DNA of 64,000 bases, from positions 1,147,001 to 1,211,000 of the forward strand of contig JAOTON010001819.1 in assembly GCA_034440635.1 (NCBI GenBank), read 5' to 3'. Under the pieces are notes generated by a model that saw nothing but the letters and a program-made list of their open reading frames with translations, had not been told where the DNA came from and did no database searches. This document shows, piece after piece, positions 41,461-52,887 of this stretch. The number at the start of each line of letters is the position of its first letter. Position 1 is the stretch's first letter. The position numbers and the translations under genes are program-made. Source of the stretch: Lepas anatifera (taxonomy: Eukaryota; Arthropoda; Thecostraca; Lepadidae).

Positions 41461-43015
41461 CTGGAAGGGGATTCCTCCTGTTAGAGTTACACTCAGCTGA
41501 GGAGCCGTTCCTCGCTCCCATACCGGACATGGCCGGTCCCTTGAGCGTGCACGCCTATAGCTGTCAGACTCCCGAGAGTGAAAGCGCGGTCTCTCCGGTG
41601 GGTCAGAAAAAGAATGTGCTCTACTGCGATCCCGGGCCCGAAAGCCAGGTGGCACTCTGGGAGGGGGGATGGGGGGCACAAAGCCGTCCTGTTTGTGTGT
41701 GTCTATGTTCATGTTCAATGTATTTACTGTGTTTGCTATATTTTTGTTGTCTTTGTTTTGGCCTGTGGCGCTAGCTCTTTTGTTTATGGTTTCTACTAAT
41801 TCATTTACTCGCCCCGGAGGCCCTATGTGCGGCGGCGGCGGAGCGGGCATAACCATATTGTCTTCATGGTCCATGGGCTGACTATCCGATGGGGCTGGCA
41901 GGGGGAGCAACGCCTTGTGGTCTCTGTGGTTTGGGTGGTGATGGTGGCGGTGGCACCCTATCACTGCACTCATCTGTGGTGGGGAGGTGGTCAGAGTCAG
42001 TCTCTCTCTGTTCAGAGCCGGAAGGGGCAGTTCCAGGTGTGCTTGATAGATCTCGATTCTCGAGATCTTGATTGATCTCGGTGATAGGGAGGGGGTTTTC
42101 CATCCGGGACAGCACCACTCGCGCCTTTTTAGAGAAGGACTTAGGGTTTGAAGCACTTCTGACTGAAGTGGGGGGGGGCTGGGGTCATTTGCGGCTCTTG
42201 GGGGGGAAGTTGGGGAGTCTTCCCTAGCTCTCTTCCCGCAGGGCTCACTGTTCGTTGTTTCGACTGTTTGTTGTTTCAGTTGTGTTTGTTGTTTCAGTTG
42301 TGTTTGTTGTTTCAGTTGTGTTTGTTGTTCCTGAGATCACTATGCTGGGTTATATGACACCCAGCTCAGCGTCCAGTTGGGCCGGAGAAACGTTGGTTTC
42401 AGCGTCACAGACCCCCTGTGTTGTCTGAGTGGATTTGCTCTCCAAAGGAAGGGCTGTCGATGTGGTGGTGTCTGCTACCTGGGATTGGAAAGGCATCAGA
42501 GTTGCCAGCATGGCGATGAATTGGCGCATGGGCAGCTGCATATACTCGCCTACAGTACTGTCCATATTTAGGGATGTCCGGACCTGTGAGTGCGGTGAGG
42601 GAGGGGGCTCCTGGTTAGGACCAGACAGGAGTGCGCTTCGGTATGTTGGGTGTGGGACAGCGGTCTGTTTTGAGGTCTGTGTTGGGGGCTCGTTAGTTGT
42701 CCTTCTGGTATCCCGCTTCAGTGCTTCCCTCGCTTGGATTAGGCGTGGGCAGGCTCGATCCCAAGCCTCGTGCTCCCCTTCGCAACCTACGCATTTCAGC
42801 TTGGCAGCCGTACACGCGGTGGATTTATGGCCTGTACCTGCACACTTCCCGCACCGTTCTTTGGCCCTGCAACTCGCTGCCATGAGCCCTAGTGCTTGGC
42901 AGTTAAAGCAGCGGACTGGGTTCGGTACAAACTGACGTACAGTCCCCGCAATTGAAATTGCCATGACTAGGCTCGACCGGTTTAGGATGAATATCTCACA
43001 ACCTATGGCGTCTAT
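41443..43015 (-). pseudogene. I-like LINE ORF1 (gag-like, zinc knuckles)
   Basis: This encodes the nucleic-acid-binding ORF1 protein that packages element RNA. Three zinc knuckles lie at 42910-42780: CFNCQALGLMAASC (the His is replaced, so this one is broken), CGKCAGTGHKSTAC (intact CCHC) and CVGCEGEHEAWDRAC (third type). In-frame sequence extends upstream of the Met at 42964 to about 43015 (AIGCEIFILNRSS), so the true start was further 5'. The first frame ends at 42350. After a repeat-rich interval a second frame (42156-41443) gives a proline- and then Arg/Ser-rich C-terminus. Insertion or frameshift near 42200-42350 separates them. Confidence 0.8.
42257..42327. repeat. 18 bp tandem repeat in LINE ORF1
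   Basis: GTTTGTTGTTTCAGTTGT repeats nearly four times. Eighteen bases is six codons, so copy changes would not shift a coding frame. On the minus strand it gives a Gln/Asn/Thr-rich stretch between the two ORF1 frames. Confidence 0.85.
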
Positions 43016-43039
43016 AGCTTTATAAACGGGTTCTTCTTA

Positions 43040-43997
43040 TGTATTTTAGCAAGAGCTTTCCAGTGGTCGCCATTATTTCCTAATCTGCCATCTGCGTGAG
43101 AAAATATTACACAATTACTGATTTTGCAGCATTCTGACGGGGTAGTCTTCGGCTGACTTGCCACCGCCCCTGATAATCCTCGACCCTTCGCTCGACTGGC
43201 ACGCATACCTGGGTCACGTGATTACTACGTGTTTACAACGACAGATGCAAGGTCACACGTAGTAAGTAGTGTGTCGTGCGCAGGGGGCACGGTGTTTTGA
43301 ACCGAGGTGATCAGTACTGTCTAACAGGTGTCTAGAGCCCCAGGCGGTCCGTCCAGTGACCGAGGCGCCTGGGCACGAGAGCCTAAGACTGGGTATGTCT
43401 GAGTTATGGCTTCAAACAATGTTTCCAGCCTCATAAGGCTCACAGGATCACTGCTGAAATATTTATTCGGGTGAATTAGAGTTCATGGGGTTTAGAACAG
43501 TACCCTGTGGCTCCCTGTGGCTCCGTGGGTTTCCGAGCCATCTTCCCCTGTTGGGGACAACATTTCCCCTCGAACCCGGCTCCTATGCAGGATAGAGAAA
43601 AAAATCGCGCACACTGGTAGATAGCTCATAAGAATTTATCTTGAAACTAAATTAGTCACGTTTTGTCTCAGGTCAATATTTAGGTTTATGACAGGTAAAA
43701 AAATGTGATAGGGTGTAGAGGAGTTTCTGGGGCCTATCGTCTGACTGAATTCAGTTAGTATAAGCTGTATGGCGCCATTCGCCTCCTCTTTTTACGGAAA
43801 ATCGAACCATGTATAATGTAACTATACTACATGAATACATAAAAGTAACGTGACCTAAAGTTAGGTCAAGCTCTTCATCTGATCTAGCATAATCAATATG
43901 GATATCAATCAAATTGAAATATCAATCATAACGTAATGGTATCAAAATAAAACTTATTCATAATTTCCTGCGAAATTATTGACCTAAGTCTACCTGT
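43040..43997. repeat. Repeat shared with 59090-59200, then unassigned sequence
   Basis: The complement of 43090-43220 matches 59085-59200 (phrases CAGGTATG, GGATTATCAG, GGTGGCAAGTCAGCCGAAGA, CAAAATCAGTAATTGTGTAA), so an unnamed dispersed repeat lies next to the LINE ORF1 on this side. The remainder (43260-43997) has a tandem CCCTGTGGCTC near 43502 and scattered AGGTCA words, but no coding sequence. Confidence 0.55.
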
Positions 43998-44001
43998 TTA
44001 A

Positions 44002-44984
44002 CCCTCGCCCCGGTGGAAGGTGTTAAAACACCCCCTCGGGTGTTTTCCGGCGGCACGAAAAACGGCGGCGCGAAGCGCCGCCGTACTTAGCAGCTTTATC
44101 CTTGATGGATTACGCAGCTTTTCCCAATATTTTAAGGTTGGGTCATCTCAGGTCAGGTCACCAGTGCAGGTGACCTCACCTCCAAATATGTTTAAGCGGC
44201 ATAAGTAAGAAATGGGTAAATTTATCGAATTAAAACTTATTCCATATAATGGGCCTAACGAGTGCTACAATATATATTCCGGGATTTTTCATATTGATGA
44301 CCTAAGGTCAACTACGGACCATGACCTCGCTATTGTAAATATTTGGGAAAACAGAAATTGGGCTGTATTTGTGTACTCAACAGCTGAGAAAACCTCAATA
44401 TTCCCCAAATCGTAGTATCCTGGGACCTTTCCAGGCTCATGTTGCAATTTTTGACCTGTGACCTCTGAGAGGTCATCTGGGGCTATTCAAGCAGTTTTCA
44501 AACTTATGTCAATAACTTTGCATGAAATGATCCAGCTTTTATTTTGATATCATTGCATTTAGATTGCTATTGCGAGTCGATTGATTGCATATTGACTATG
44601 CTAGTTTAAAAAGTGACCCTGAGCTGAGGTCAGATCATTTTTAGGTTTTGACCTAGTATGGGTCGTTCGATTTTCCGATTTGATTCATCATTCGATTTTC
44701 CGTGACGAGAGGAAGCGAATGGTGTCTAAAAATTCTTCTCACTCAGCTCTGTCAGACGCTAGATCCCAAAAACTCTACTCAAAATCCCACTTTCTTTGAC
44801 CTGTCATGACCTCAAAATTGACCTGAGCCAAAAAGTGACAGATGTAATTTCTTCATGAATTTGTATGAACTATCCAACAGTGTTCGCTTTTTCACTATCA
44901 CACATAGAGGCCGAGTTCGAGGTGGTATTCAAACACCCCCTCCCACCAGGGCAAAGATGGCTCGGAGGCCCACTGGGGCGTGGG
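44002..44984. mobile_element. AGGTCA-rich TTAA element (family 3), 983 bp
   Basis: It starts CCCTCGCCCCGGTGG after TTAA (43998-44001) and ends CCCACTGGGGCGTGGG before TTAA (44985-44988). The ends are inverted repeats with two mismatches. Near the left end is a CACCCCCTCGGGTG hairpin and GGCGGCGC..GCGCCGCCG (44064-44084), as in family 2. AGGTCA/TGACCT words are frequent (AGGTCAGGTCACC near 44150, TGACCTGTGACCTCTGAGAGGTCAT near 44453). No coding capacity. A right-hand fragment of the family is at 57640-57949. Confidence 0.88.
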
Positions 44985-44999
44985 TTAAGTAATCCAAGA

Positions 45000-45495
45000 T
45001 GACCTCTCAGAAATCACAGGTCCAAACTTGCAGCATTAGCCTGGAGAGAGGCTTAAGCTATTACGATTTGGAGAATGCGAAGGTATTCAACTATGTACAT
45101 ATCAACAGAAATAAAACCATTTCCCTCAATTTTCGTTTCCCATGCATTTCCAATGGAGAGGTCATGATCTGTATTTGATCCTAGGTCATCCATATGTAAA
45201 ATCCAGAAATATATTTTGCACTATTTGATGGGGCTATTATGTGATATGAGTTTTAAGAAGACAGATTTACACCGTTCTTACTCATGAAATCTTAAACTTT
45301 TTGGAGTTGAGGTAACTTGACCTGCACTGTTGACCTGACCTGAGATGGTGCAACCGTAAAATTCTAGAAAATGTTGAAGAACTAATGACGGATAGGATGC
45401 ACAAAATACGGCGGCGCTTTGCGCCGGAATTTTGTGCACAATTGGAAAAAATCTGAGGGGGGTGTTCAGACCCCCCGCCTCCGGGGCGGGGGTGA
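45000..45495. mobile_element. Decayed TTAA element, family 2-like, right part
   Basis: Collinear with the right part of 52888-53711: GTGATATGAGTTT (45241 and 53463), TCTTAAACTTTTT (45290 and 53513), TTGACCTGCACTGTTGACCTGACCTGAGATG (45317 on; 53539 on), then a GGCGGCGC hairpin and a G/C-rich end. The right terminus has lost its TTAA. It abuts the family 3 copy almost directly. Confidence 0.65.
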
Positions 45496-45499
45496 AGAC

Positions 45500-46439
45500 G
45501 ACGCCAAGAAATTTTTGATTTGGCTGAATCCAGTCAGGTGCAAGGGATAATCATGGGAAAAGCCAAGTATGTCAACCAGACACCACCTGGCCTCTTCTCG
45601 CACCCACTACGACGTGGGGCGTCAGTCCATCTCCCTTCCCCCTGTTAACTCAGGAGGCAAAGGTGATACGAAAAATAGGAATGACACTGAAAGCTCCTTG
45701 CCGTCTTATTCTTAAGATATGAGCACAAACAAGATCGAAAGTATGACCTTCGGTGATCCCTGGTAGCGTCATTATTGAGGTGGTCTCAAAATAACTAGAC
45801 GATATCTGGGCAATTTTTATTGCCAGGAGCTTTTGAATGAGGAGGAAACTCGACCTAGGCCTGCTATAGGAGTCGCGTTTTTCCCTTGCTTTGTCGTCCT
45901 TATCTAAGAATAACAAAATTGCCCCACATGGGCGTGAAAATCACGTTAAACTCGTTCGCCTCACCTGAACTGTTATAAATTTACAGTTATAAGTTGTCAG
46001 GTTGATAACCATAAATTGGTGTAAGTCGACTAGTCTCTCATTAAAATCGGCTCCGAATAACTCGCCAGAAAATGAAGATGGGCCCGAGAAGAGCACCAAG
46101 GCGATTAAAATTATGTATATGGGCATATGTTTCCTTTATATTTCCCGCTTAGCTTATCAATGGAATGGCCTGGGGCTTTTGGGTCAGTTTGAATTCAAAT
46201 TGTTTATCAGGTTTAACATACATGCCTCTTCCATGGGTGTCTGTTCCTGTTATGAATTATGCTGATAGTATTTTCACCATTGTGCTGCAAAATAAATAAA
46301 TAAATACATCTTTATTATATGGTAATCAGGACTTATGGACCCTAAAATGGCTAAAATGAAAATGATTAACATATTTTGCTACAATTCATGAACGCTAGGT
46401 CGCTAAAACTCCTTATGAAGAACAAGAAGGGAGCATGAA
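45500..46439. other. Unassigned region with an (AAAT)n stretch
   Basis: No coding or repeat structure is recognised except AAATAAATAAATAAATAC at 46289-46306, possibly the tail of a degraded retroposon. Sequence is moderately AT-rich. Confidence 0.4.
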
Positions 46440-47451
46440 AAAGTACCGTTTGGGGAAGAAACCTTCAAACTTCTCAACGCATACATAGCCGTCATACGAC
46501 ACGGTGGGGCCGACACCAGGGAGGACATGTTCGACCCCGCAAACCTCCCTTCTGGAAGGGATACATTATTGCTTGCAGATCTAAGCGGCCACTACGGATT
46601 GTGGGATACAAATTGCCATGAAGACGCCAGGGGAGGAAAACGGCAGACTGGCTCATCTCAATCAACTTGTGTGCCTTGCACACTGGAGCCCCTACCCGTT
46701 TCGACCAGAATGGAAGGGGCACCGCTCCCGACGTAACGCTCGCCCATGCGTCCAAGGCCCAGGACATGGACTGGACGGTGGGTGTTGACTTCGCATCGGA
46801 CCACAGACCCATAATTGTAACGATCCCTGTCAAAAGGCTTAACATTAAGCCCCAGCGCGCAAAACCAAGGCCGTGACCCAGGAAGACGGACTGGAGCAGG
46901 TTCCGGGAGCTTACTGAAGCCGCCTTCGCAAAAAGAAGGCCCAACAAGCCGCCTCTCTGCATGCGACTGTCACCCGGTTTAACAAAATCATCAAGACCGC
47001 GGCTGACTCCTGTACCCCTACAGTGACTCCCAGTCTAAACGCCAAGCCGTGGTGGACCCAGGAGGTGGACGAGGCAGTCCAGCACCGCAGACGGTGTCAG
47101 AACGTACGCAACAACAACACAGATGAGGCGGAAACGGAGCGGCTGAACACTGAGTACAACAACGCCACCAAAATAGCCAAAGAAAAAATCAATGACGCCA
47201 AAGCCCAAGCCATGGACAGCTTTTGCAACAAACTAGACGCTTCAACCGACCCATCACTAATTTTCAAGACCGTAAAGAAAATAGCAGGGAAGTCCCAGAA
47301 CCAAACAAAGAAAAGTATCCCGATAGTAAAGAACGGTAAAACCGAACGCACAGACCGGGATAAGGCCAACTTACTGGCGAAACATTACGCGGCCACCAGC
47401 AGATCGACCTTTATCTGGATCTTTATCAGATCGACCATACTGGCTCCCTAG
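46440..47451 (+). pseudogene. LINE endonuclease C-half and linker
   Basis: LLLADLSGHYGLWD (near 46570) stands where LINEs of this group have ADLNAHHxxWG, so the catalytic Asn is changed to Ser. Then, after a frame change near 46640, SINLCALHTGAPTRF and TAPDVTLAHASKAQDMDWTV lead to SDHRPIIVTIPV (46798-46835), the final catalytic motif. The linker frame (47023-47451) is rich in Lys/Asn/Ala and precedes RT. Frame breaks occur near 46640, 46870 and 47400. Confidence 0.8.
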
Positions 47452-48900
47452 ATAAACGCAAGGCCCTGAAGGCCCGTCGACTCCTGGTGGACAAGACCTG
47501 TAAGACGTCATGCCAGGACCACCGGAACTGCAATTTCAAGCTCTGCAGACGTTTCCGGATGTTAGAGCTAGAGACAGCGTTGCGACAAGCCGGAGGGGGG
47601 GCCGGGCCCCGACGGTATTTCAACGAGGATGCTGCAAGAGTTGGGACCCAGGGGGAGGGCCGCCTTGCTTCTGATCGCGAACAAGTCCCTGGAAACGAAG
47701 CAGGTACCAACCATCTCGAAACGAGCCGTAATAGATGCCATCCTCAAGCCGGGTAAACCCCACGAAGACCCCAAGTCATACAGACCCATAAGTCTCCCGA
47801 GCTGCGTGGGTAAACTAGTCGAACGTATGCTCCAGGGGAGAATCCAATACCTACTAGAAGCAAACCACAGCCTTGCCCCGGAGCAAGCCGGCTTCCGAGC
47901 CACACGGTGCACGGAGGAGCAGGTAACGCGACTCGCCCAAAATATCATGGACGCTTTCGAGAAACCCAAAATGGAACGCACCGTACTAGCCTCAATTGAC
48001 TTAACGTCAGCCTACGATAAGGGGCATAAAGACAGTCTCAAAATTGTGGACCTAGACATTCCCCCTGTGTGCTAAATTGGATCCGCAACTTCTTATGTGA
48101 CCGCAGAGCATGTGTGCGATGTGACGACGCACTTTCAATGGAGGTTATTATGAGGGAGGGACTCCCCCAAGGAGCTGTGTGCTCTCCAATGCTGTGGTTG
48201 TGTTACATTAACGACCTGGCTCCGGTTCTGCGCAGACATGGAGTGGAAATGGGTATGTACGTCGACGACCTGGATATTAGCTGCAGCCACCGCGACATCG
48301 ATACGGCCACTTCACGCGTCCAGGCGGCCCTTGATGAACTGAATGAGTGGGCAAATACCTGGGGCATGACAGTGAGCGAGGACAAGTCCAAGGCAATATT
48401 GTTCTCAACTCACCGCGATGAGGTCAAGGCCAAGCGCCCCGTCTCCCTGTGCCTCGGAAATTTCGTCCTGGAACAAGTCTCGGAAGTCTCCATCCTCGGA
48501 GTCAAGTTCGACACCCAGCTGAGCTTTCGCCCCCACATCGACTCTACCAAAACGAAAGTCGACCGAAGAATAGGCGTCATGAAAGCCCTCGCCGGTACCA
48601 AGTGGGGTTCCCGTGAGAACACGCTCCGCAAACTGTACAAGTCACTCATACAGCCCGTATCATTGTACGGCAGCGAGTCATATATGCAATTTGCCAAAAA
48701 ATCGAGCCGGGAAGTGATGGATAAAACCGCCAGGGCCACAGCGCGAGTTATCACTGGGTGTCCAAAAGACACGAAAACCGAGGTACTTATGGTAGAGGCG
48801 CAAATTCGAGACGTTTCATCCATGGCTGAGGAGCTGGGAGCCATCCGACGTGAAAAGCTCCTCCGTTTGGACCCAAGAGTCCCAGCGCGCAAGACTGCCG
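47452..48900 (+). pseudogene. LINE reverse transcriptase
   Basis: The frame 47629-48075 contains GRAALLLIANKSLETKQVP, ILKPGKPHEDPKSYRPISL (47752-47800), AGFRATRCTEEQVTRL and IDLTSAYDKGHKD as motif A (47995-48030; the usual AFDxV is changed). The frame 48069-49085 continues with RNFLCDRRACVRCDD, REGLPQGAVCSPMLWLCYIND (48150-48213), MYVDDLDIS as the catalytic box (48255-48280), and SEVSILGVKFDTQLSFRPHI. A frame change near 48070 separates the two. Upstream of 47629 the fingers region is disrupted. Confidence 0.82.
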
Positions 48901-49941
48901 GGAGGAAAACAAAACGGTGCCTCAAAAAACCGGGACACATGGCGAGAACGAGCAGAGGAGATCGCTGTGCTCGCCGACCTCGAGGGACCGCCCCGCGAAA
49001 ACATAACGAGACCCGACGCGCACCCATGGGATCGCGACCTATTGGCCAACGTTACAATATGCACCAAAGCCGCCGAGATAGCTAACCGGTCGGCACCCCC
49101 AGACGCTCGCAGGGTGGCTTTCGAACAAACCCTGGCAGAGCTCCCCCACGTCCAGTCAACATATTTTACCGACGGATCAACAAGGGACGGCTTTGGCGAT
49201 GGGGGAGGCATTTCAAGAACGGAGGCGGATGGTCGCGGCCCACGCACCTGGTCTATCCCGGCAGGCACAATAACAAGCTCATACCGCAGCAAAATGCTAG
49301 CGATGAGTGAGGCTCTGGACGACATCAATCAAGCCCCCGTAAATATAAATAGCTTCAGAATCTGCACCGACTCCCTATCATTGCTGGAAAAACTCAAGGA
49401 CACACCATGGGGCCTGAGGTGTGAAACCCTCACTAAAGTGATAGACAGCATTAGGAAGATCTCTGAAGAGAATAAGAAACTACAGCTAGTCTGGGTGCCG
49501 GGGCATGCGGGTGTCGAGCAGAACGAGGAGGCGGACCAGGCAGCCAATGAGGGACGCACCTTAAACCGTCGGGATCAACCGCCTCTTCCCAACGATTTTT
49601 TCACGGCCAAGTCGGCGGTTCGAGGAAGCTGCCGCCGGCGATGGGCGGGGGCGTACCATGAGGGGGTTCCACCGGACTACGTCCACCGTCGCATCTCCGG
49701 GGACCGACCGCTGAAGATGAACAACAGATGGACCAGAAAGGAACAGGTGGTGCTACACCAGCTTCGCGTTAACCGGTGCCCACTCCTAGCGGACACGCTC
49801 CGCAGGTGGAGTAGACCTGGACACGATGGATTGTGCACCGCTTGCAATGAACCGGAGACCACCAATCACTTCATCACAGATTGCATTAAATACCAGACGG
49901 CACGCACGAGAACCTGGGCACTGTCCCAGACATCAGCATAA
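48900..49941 (+). CDS. LINE RNase H and C-terminal zinc cluster (open frame, partial)
   Basis: RNase H degrades the RNA strand of the cDNA hybrid during LINE replication. The frame (open from 48850) carries YFTDGSTRDGFGDGGGISR (49163-49215; first Asp), AMSEALDDI (49300; Glu), ICTDSLSLLEKL (49360; Asp) and LVWVPGHAGVEQNEEADQAAN (49486-49545; His and last Asp), so all catalytic positions are present. CRRRWAGAYHEGVPPDYVHRR and a C-terminal CTACNEPETTNHFITDC cluster (49840-49885) follow. The frame runs to 49941, while the family's true end MRFVRASGLLREAR (49960-50008) is one frameshift away. Confidence 0.82.
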
Positions 49942-50053
49942 TCGACGAGGACCCCGAGTCGACCATGCGCTTCGTTCGGGCATCCGGTCTCCTCCGGGAG
50001 GCCCGGTGATCGGCGACCTGCCGGATCCGCGGGACAAAGAAGAAGAAGAAGAA

Positions 50054-50422
50054 GGTGACCTCTGGAGGTCAAACCACTGGCGGGAGGTCTTTACGTTTCA
50101 CATAGCGGAAAAGTACTGGAAATTTCCATCAAATTTACTTTACCAGACCTCAATAGCTCTAATGGCATAAGAGTTATGCCCAGTTTGCTTAAGCATTGCA
50201 TATTTGAGTGAAAATAGCCGATCTTGACCTAATTTGACCTCTGGAGGTCAAACCATTGACCTGAGCACTAAAACATGTGAAGTAATTTCTTACTGAATTC
50301 ACGCGAGCTTTCTAGTGCACTTTGCAGATTTGCGCTAACGCCCATATTTTCGGAGTTACAGGGGGAGCCATCGATGGACCCGGTGGGGCGAAGGTGGTGC
50401 CGGACCCCCGGTGGGGCGCGGG
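50054..50422. mobile_element. AGGTCA-rich TTAA element (family 1), right-hand fragment
   Basis: Matches the last ~370 bases of 30618-31637, from GGTGACCTCTGGAGGTCAAA to GGTGGGGCGCGGG, with TTAA at 50423-50426. The left part is missing where the LINE tail abuts. The near-identity of GTAATTTCTTACTGAATTCA and the CCATCGATGG end with the other copies marks the family clearly. Confidence 0.85.
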
Positions 50423-50426
50423 TTAA

Positions 50427-51831
50427 AGAGGGTCCACCTGACCAGACAGGGTCCTTATGTCGACACAGGACCCTGGGGACCACGTGGTTCAGAGGACCCT
50501 CTTTTTAAAAGAGTTTCGATGGTCCAAAGGGCCTTTTTGTCACAGAATGTAGTGATGTGGACTGCTTGAGATGGTCCCGTCTAACACGAAGTTCGACGTC
50601 AGGTCACAGAGTAGGATGGGGTAGGGGCAGAGCGTCCTTGAGGGGGCCCTCAGGGGGGCACCGTCCCAATGACCTCCCCTTGGCTACGCCTCTGGAAGGG
50701 CCCTGCTGGCTATAGAGAGCTCCACGGAAAATAGTCGATCGTACTAGTTCAGATGCTTCGCTAGTTAAAGAGGGTCCTCACAGTCAGAGTGGGCCCTGCG
50801 GGCTAAAATGATCCCTGCAAGTCACAGTGGCATCCTTACTTAAAGAGGGCCCAGCTGGCCCGACAGGGCTCTGCAGGTTTTAGCTGACCCTGCGACTCGC
50901 AGTGGGCCCCGTGGCCCAAAAGCCCTGCTGGCCATAGCGGTATTATCGGTTGAAGGTGGTCTGGCTGACCAGAGATAGTCCTACTGTCAACGAGTGCCTT
51001 GGATGGGGGGGGCTGATAGTGGTTTAGGGGACCCTGTGGTAAAAAGCCCTACTTGTCGCAGAAATTGAGTACTGTAGAGGACTTAATAGGCCCTGTTGGA
51101 CATGTAATTCCACGGCAGGTCACAGTGTATAATGCGGGCGGGCCGCGCTTTGCGCCATCCTCGAAGGGCCCTCCGGGCCCTCAAGGGACCACCGCACCAG
51201 CCGCTTCTACTTGGTTACTCCTATGTAAACGGCCCAGCTGACCAGAGGGCCCTGCGGAGAATAGACGGATAAAATAGTTCAGAGCCTTCTCTAGTTAAAA
51301 AGGGTACTGACTGTCGGACTGGGCCCTGTTAAACTAGTCCAGAAGCTTATCTAGTTAAACATGGCACTATCAGACTGGGCCCTGTGGGCTAAAATAGTCC
51401 CTACTAGCCACACAGCCTCCCCAATGAAAGAGGACCAGCTGATCAGACAGGTCCCTGGCGGCTATAGACCGGGTTCTGACAGCCTGCGAGTCGCACTGGA
51501 CCCTGTTGCCCAAATAGTCCCACAGGGATCGTGCCTTTATCGATTAAAGAGGGCCTAGCTGACCAAAATGGGTCCTACTTTGGATAAGGGGCCCTGACCA
51601 CCAGTGGTTCAAAGGCACCTTTTTACTGACGGTTTTGATGGGTGAAACAGCCCTGCTTGACACAGAAAAGAGTGCTGGAGAGGGCTTAAGAGGGCCCTGT
51701 CTGGTATGAAGTCCCACATTTGGCCCCAGAACATACTGCGAGCGGGCCGCGCTTCGCCCGGCCGGTATCCTCAGGGAGCCGTCCGGGCACTCAGGGGGGG
51801 GCCCTAGCCGCCCCCCTTGGCTACGCCCCTG
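50427..51831. repeat. Degenerate ~0.55 kb tandem array ending in a hAT-like terminus
   Basis: Three related blocks begin near 50515, 51045 and 51645, marked by CAGAATG/CAGAAATTGAGTACT/CAGAAAAGAGTGCT, GAGGxCTTAAxAGGGCCCTG and GGGCGGGCCGCGC (51136 and 51731). Spacings are about 530 and 600 bases. Within each, GGGCCCTG and TAGTTAAAGAGGG words repeat. CTTGGCTACGCCTCTG occurs at 50681 and CTTGGCTACGCCCCTG closes the block at 51831, matching a hAT-type right end like that of the giant hAT element. No left end was found. Confidence 0.65.
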
Positions 51832-52499
51832 ATCAGATCTATATGTAAATATAACGGGTATTTATACAGCTGAAATATTTACCAGTAATAAATAAGTTAT
51901 CATGGGAGGCATGATCGGGAGGGAAATATACATCCTCCTTACGTGGGGACAAACAAGAAAACTATTCAGCTGCCTGTTGTTGGACGTCATGACAGAGGCA
52001 CGTATCTCTGACAGTATGGGCTCATAAAAACCTGGATACGATCCAGTTCTTCCTCAGAGAGGATCTTCTTTAGAACGCTGGCAGTAGATGACGCTGTACG
52101 AGCGGACCCAGTCTTATCCGGGTGGAAATCTGGTGCCGCCACGTCATGGCCATCCCAGAAGGGCTATCGGGGCCTGGACTAGCGCTGATCTGGCAGTGCG
52201 ACCATCACCCCCATGTGCGTCTGAAGGCTGGTCAGCAGGACAACAGCCGCTCCAGACTTCCACCATCACCATCCAGCCACCAGTCTTCCAACCATTCAGA
52301 AGCGCAGCCCTAGCCTACTCGCCCCGGCGACTACACTACCCGCCTCGATTGAAAAGCAAGAACGCTTTTGTGGCGATTGAGATGCTGCAGTTGTCAAGCA
52401 CTCTCTGCAGAAATATGTGCATGCATTTACGTAGTACGTATGTGGCTTGTATGCGGCATGCGAGTGCGTGCATCTATGTATGTATGCTGGTATGTATGG
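51832..52499. other. Unassigned region; contains a segment duplicated near 52500
   Basis: No long conserved frame. CGTCTGAAGGCTGGTCAGCA (52218 on) recurs as CGTCTGAAGGCGGGGCAGCA (52518 on), so about 40 bases are duplicated ~300 bases apart, the second copy leading into the exon-like stretch. ATGTATG words cluster near 52470-52500. Confidence 0.45.
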
Positions 52500-52787
52500 A
52501 TGAATGGGAGCGCCGTCCGTCTGAAGGCGGGGCAGCAGGACAGAAGCCGCTACGTCATTCAGTGTGCCACTAGACAAGGCGACGTGGCGGGGTCAGATTG
52601 CATCTGGCCGGACAAGGTTGCCAGTGTGGCGGCGGAGACTGACTTGTCGGCGTACTGGACGTGGCGTCGGTCCAGGTCGGCCAGAGCAGAGCTGGTGCTG
52701 CTGCGGGTCACTCCGGAGCCGGCGCTGCCGCTGGAGATGCCCGAGCTCTGCCGGGAGGCCACACAGCAAACCGTCAAACAGCGTCAG
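52500..52787 (+). pseudogene. Unrecognised coding-like stretch ending at a splice donor, candidate host exon
   Basis: The frame VRLKAGQQDRSRYVIQCATRQ, then GDVAGSDCIWPDKVASVAAETDLSAYWTW, RRSRSARAELVLLRVTPEPA and EMPELCREATQQTVKQR is open from at least 52512 and has strong G/C preference in third positions (GTG GCG GCG GAG, CTG GTG CTG CTG CGG). It runs into GTCAGTAAGTCAG, a perfect GTAAGT donor (52788-52793). Upstream, GGGGCAGCAG at 52530 could serve as an acceptor. The stretch belongs to no transposon family I recognise. It may be a host exon or an exon remnant with partial duplication; the function is unknown. Confidence 0.4.
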
Positions 52788-52887
52788 TAAGTCAGCACCA
52801 GGTCACTGATGAGAGGGCTTCAGGTTGAGAAGTAATGCAAGTGGAAAAGGAGTATTTCAGTCAGAAGGTCTTTTTCAAATGACTTAA

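Larger units (their letters stand above)
28190..43015 (-). mobile_element. I-like LINE, minus strand, opened by two large insertions
   Basis: Three separated minus-strand blocks belong together in 5'-3' order: ORF1 and endonuclease start (43015-41096), RT (38425-37458), and RT end, RNase H and tail (29481-28190). The middle and last blocks join in frame across a single TTAA: the middle block ends CMKRANVLK and the last begins with the K of KMISRTSYGADR. The first and middle blocks are separated by an oppositely oriented LINE, with the endonuclease C-terminus and RT N-terminus missing. Removing the insertions leaves ~4.1 kb. The host LINE is therefore older than the TTAA element and the plus-strand LINE. 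Confidence 0.85.
46440..50053 (+). mobile_element. RNase H LINE (I superfamily), 5'-truncated in the endonuclease
   Basis: The longest single LINE in the window without an insertion. It runs endonuclease C-half, linker, RT, RNase H, C-terminal zinc cluster and a GAAGAAGAAGAAGAAG tail (50039-50053). The junction with the AGGTCA element at 50054 has no visible target duplication. The family also occurs at 20110-21750 in opposite orientation, ending in the same MRFVRASGLLR tail. Confidence 0.85.
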
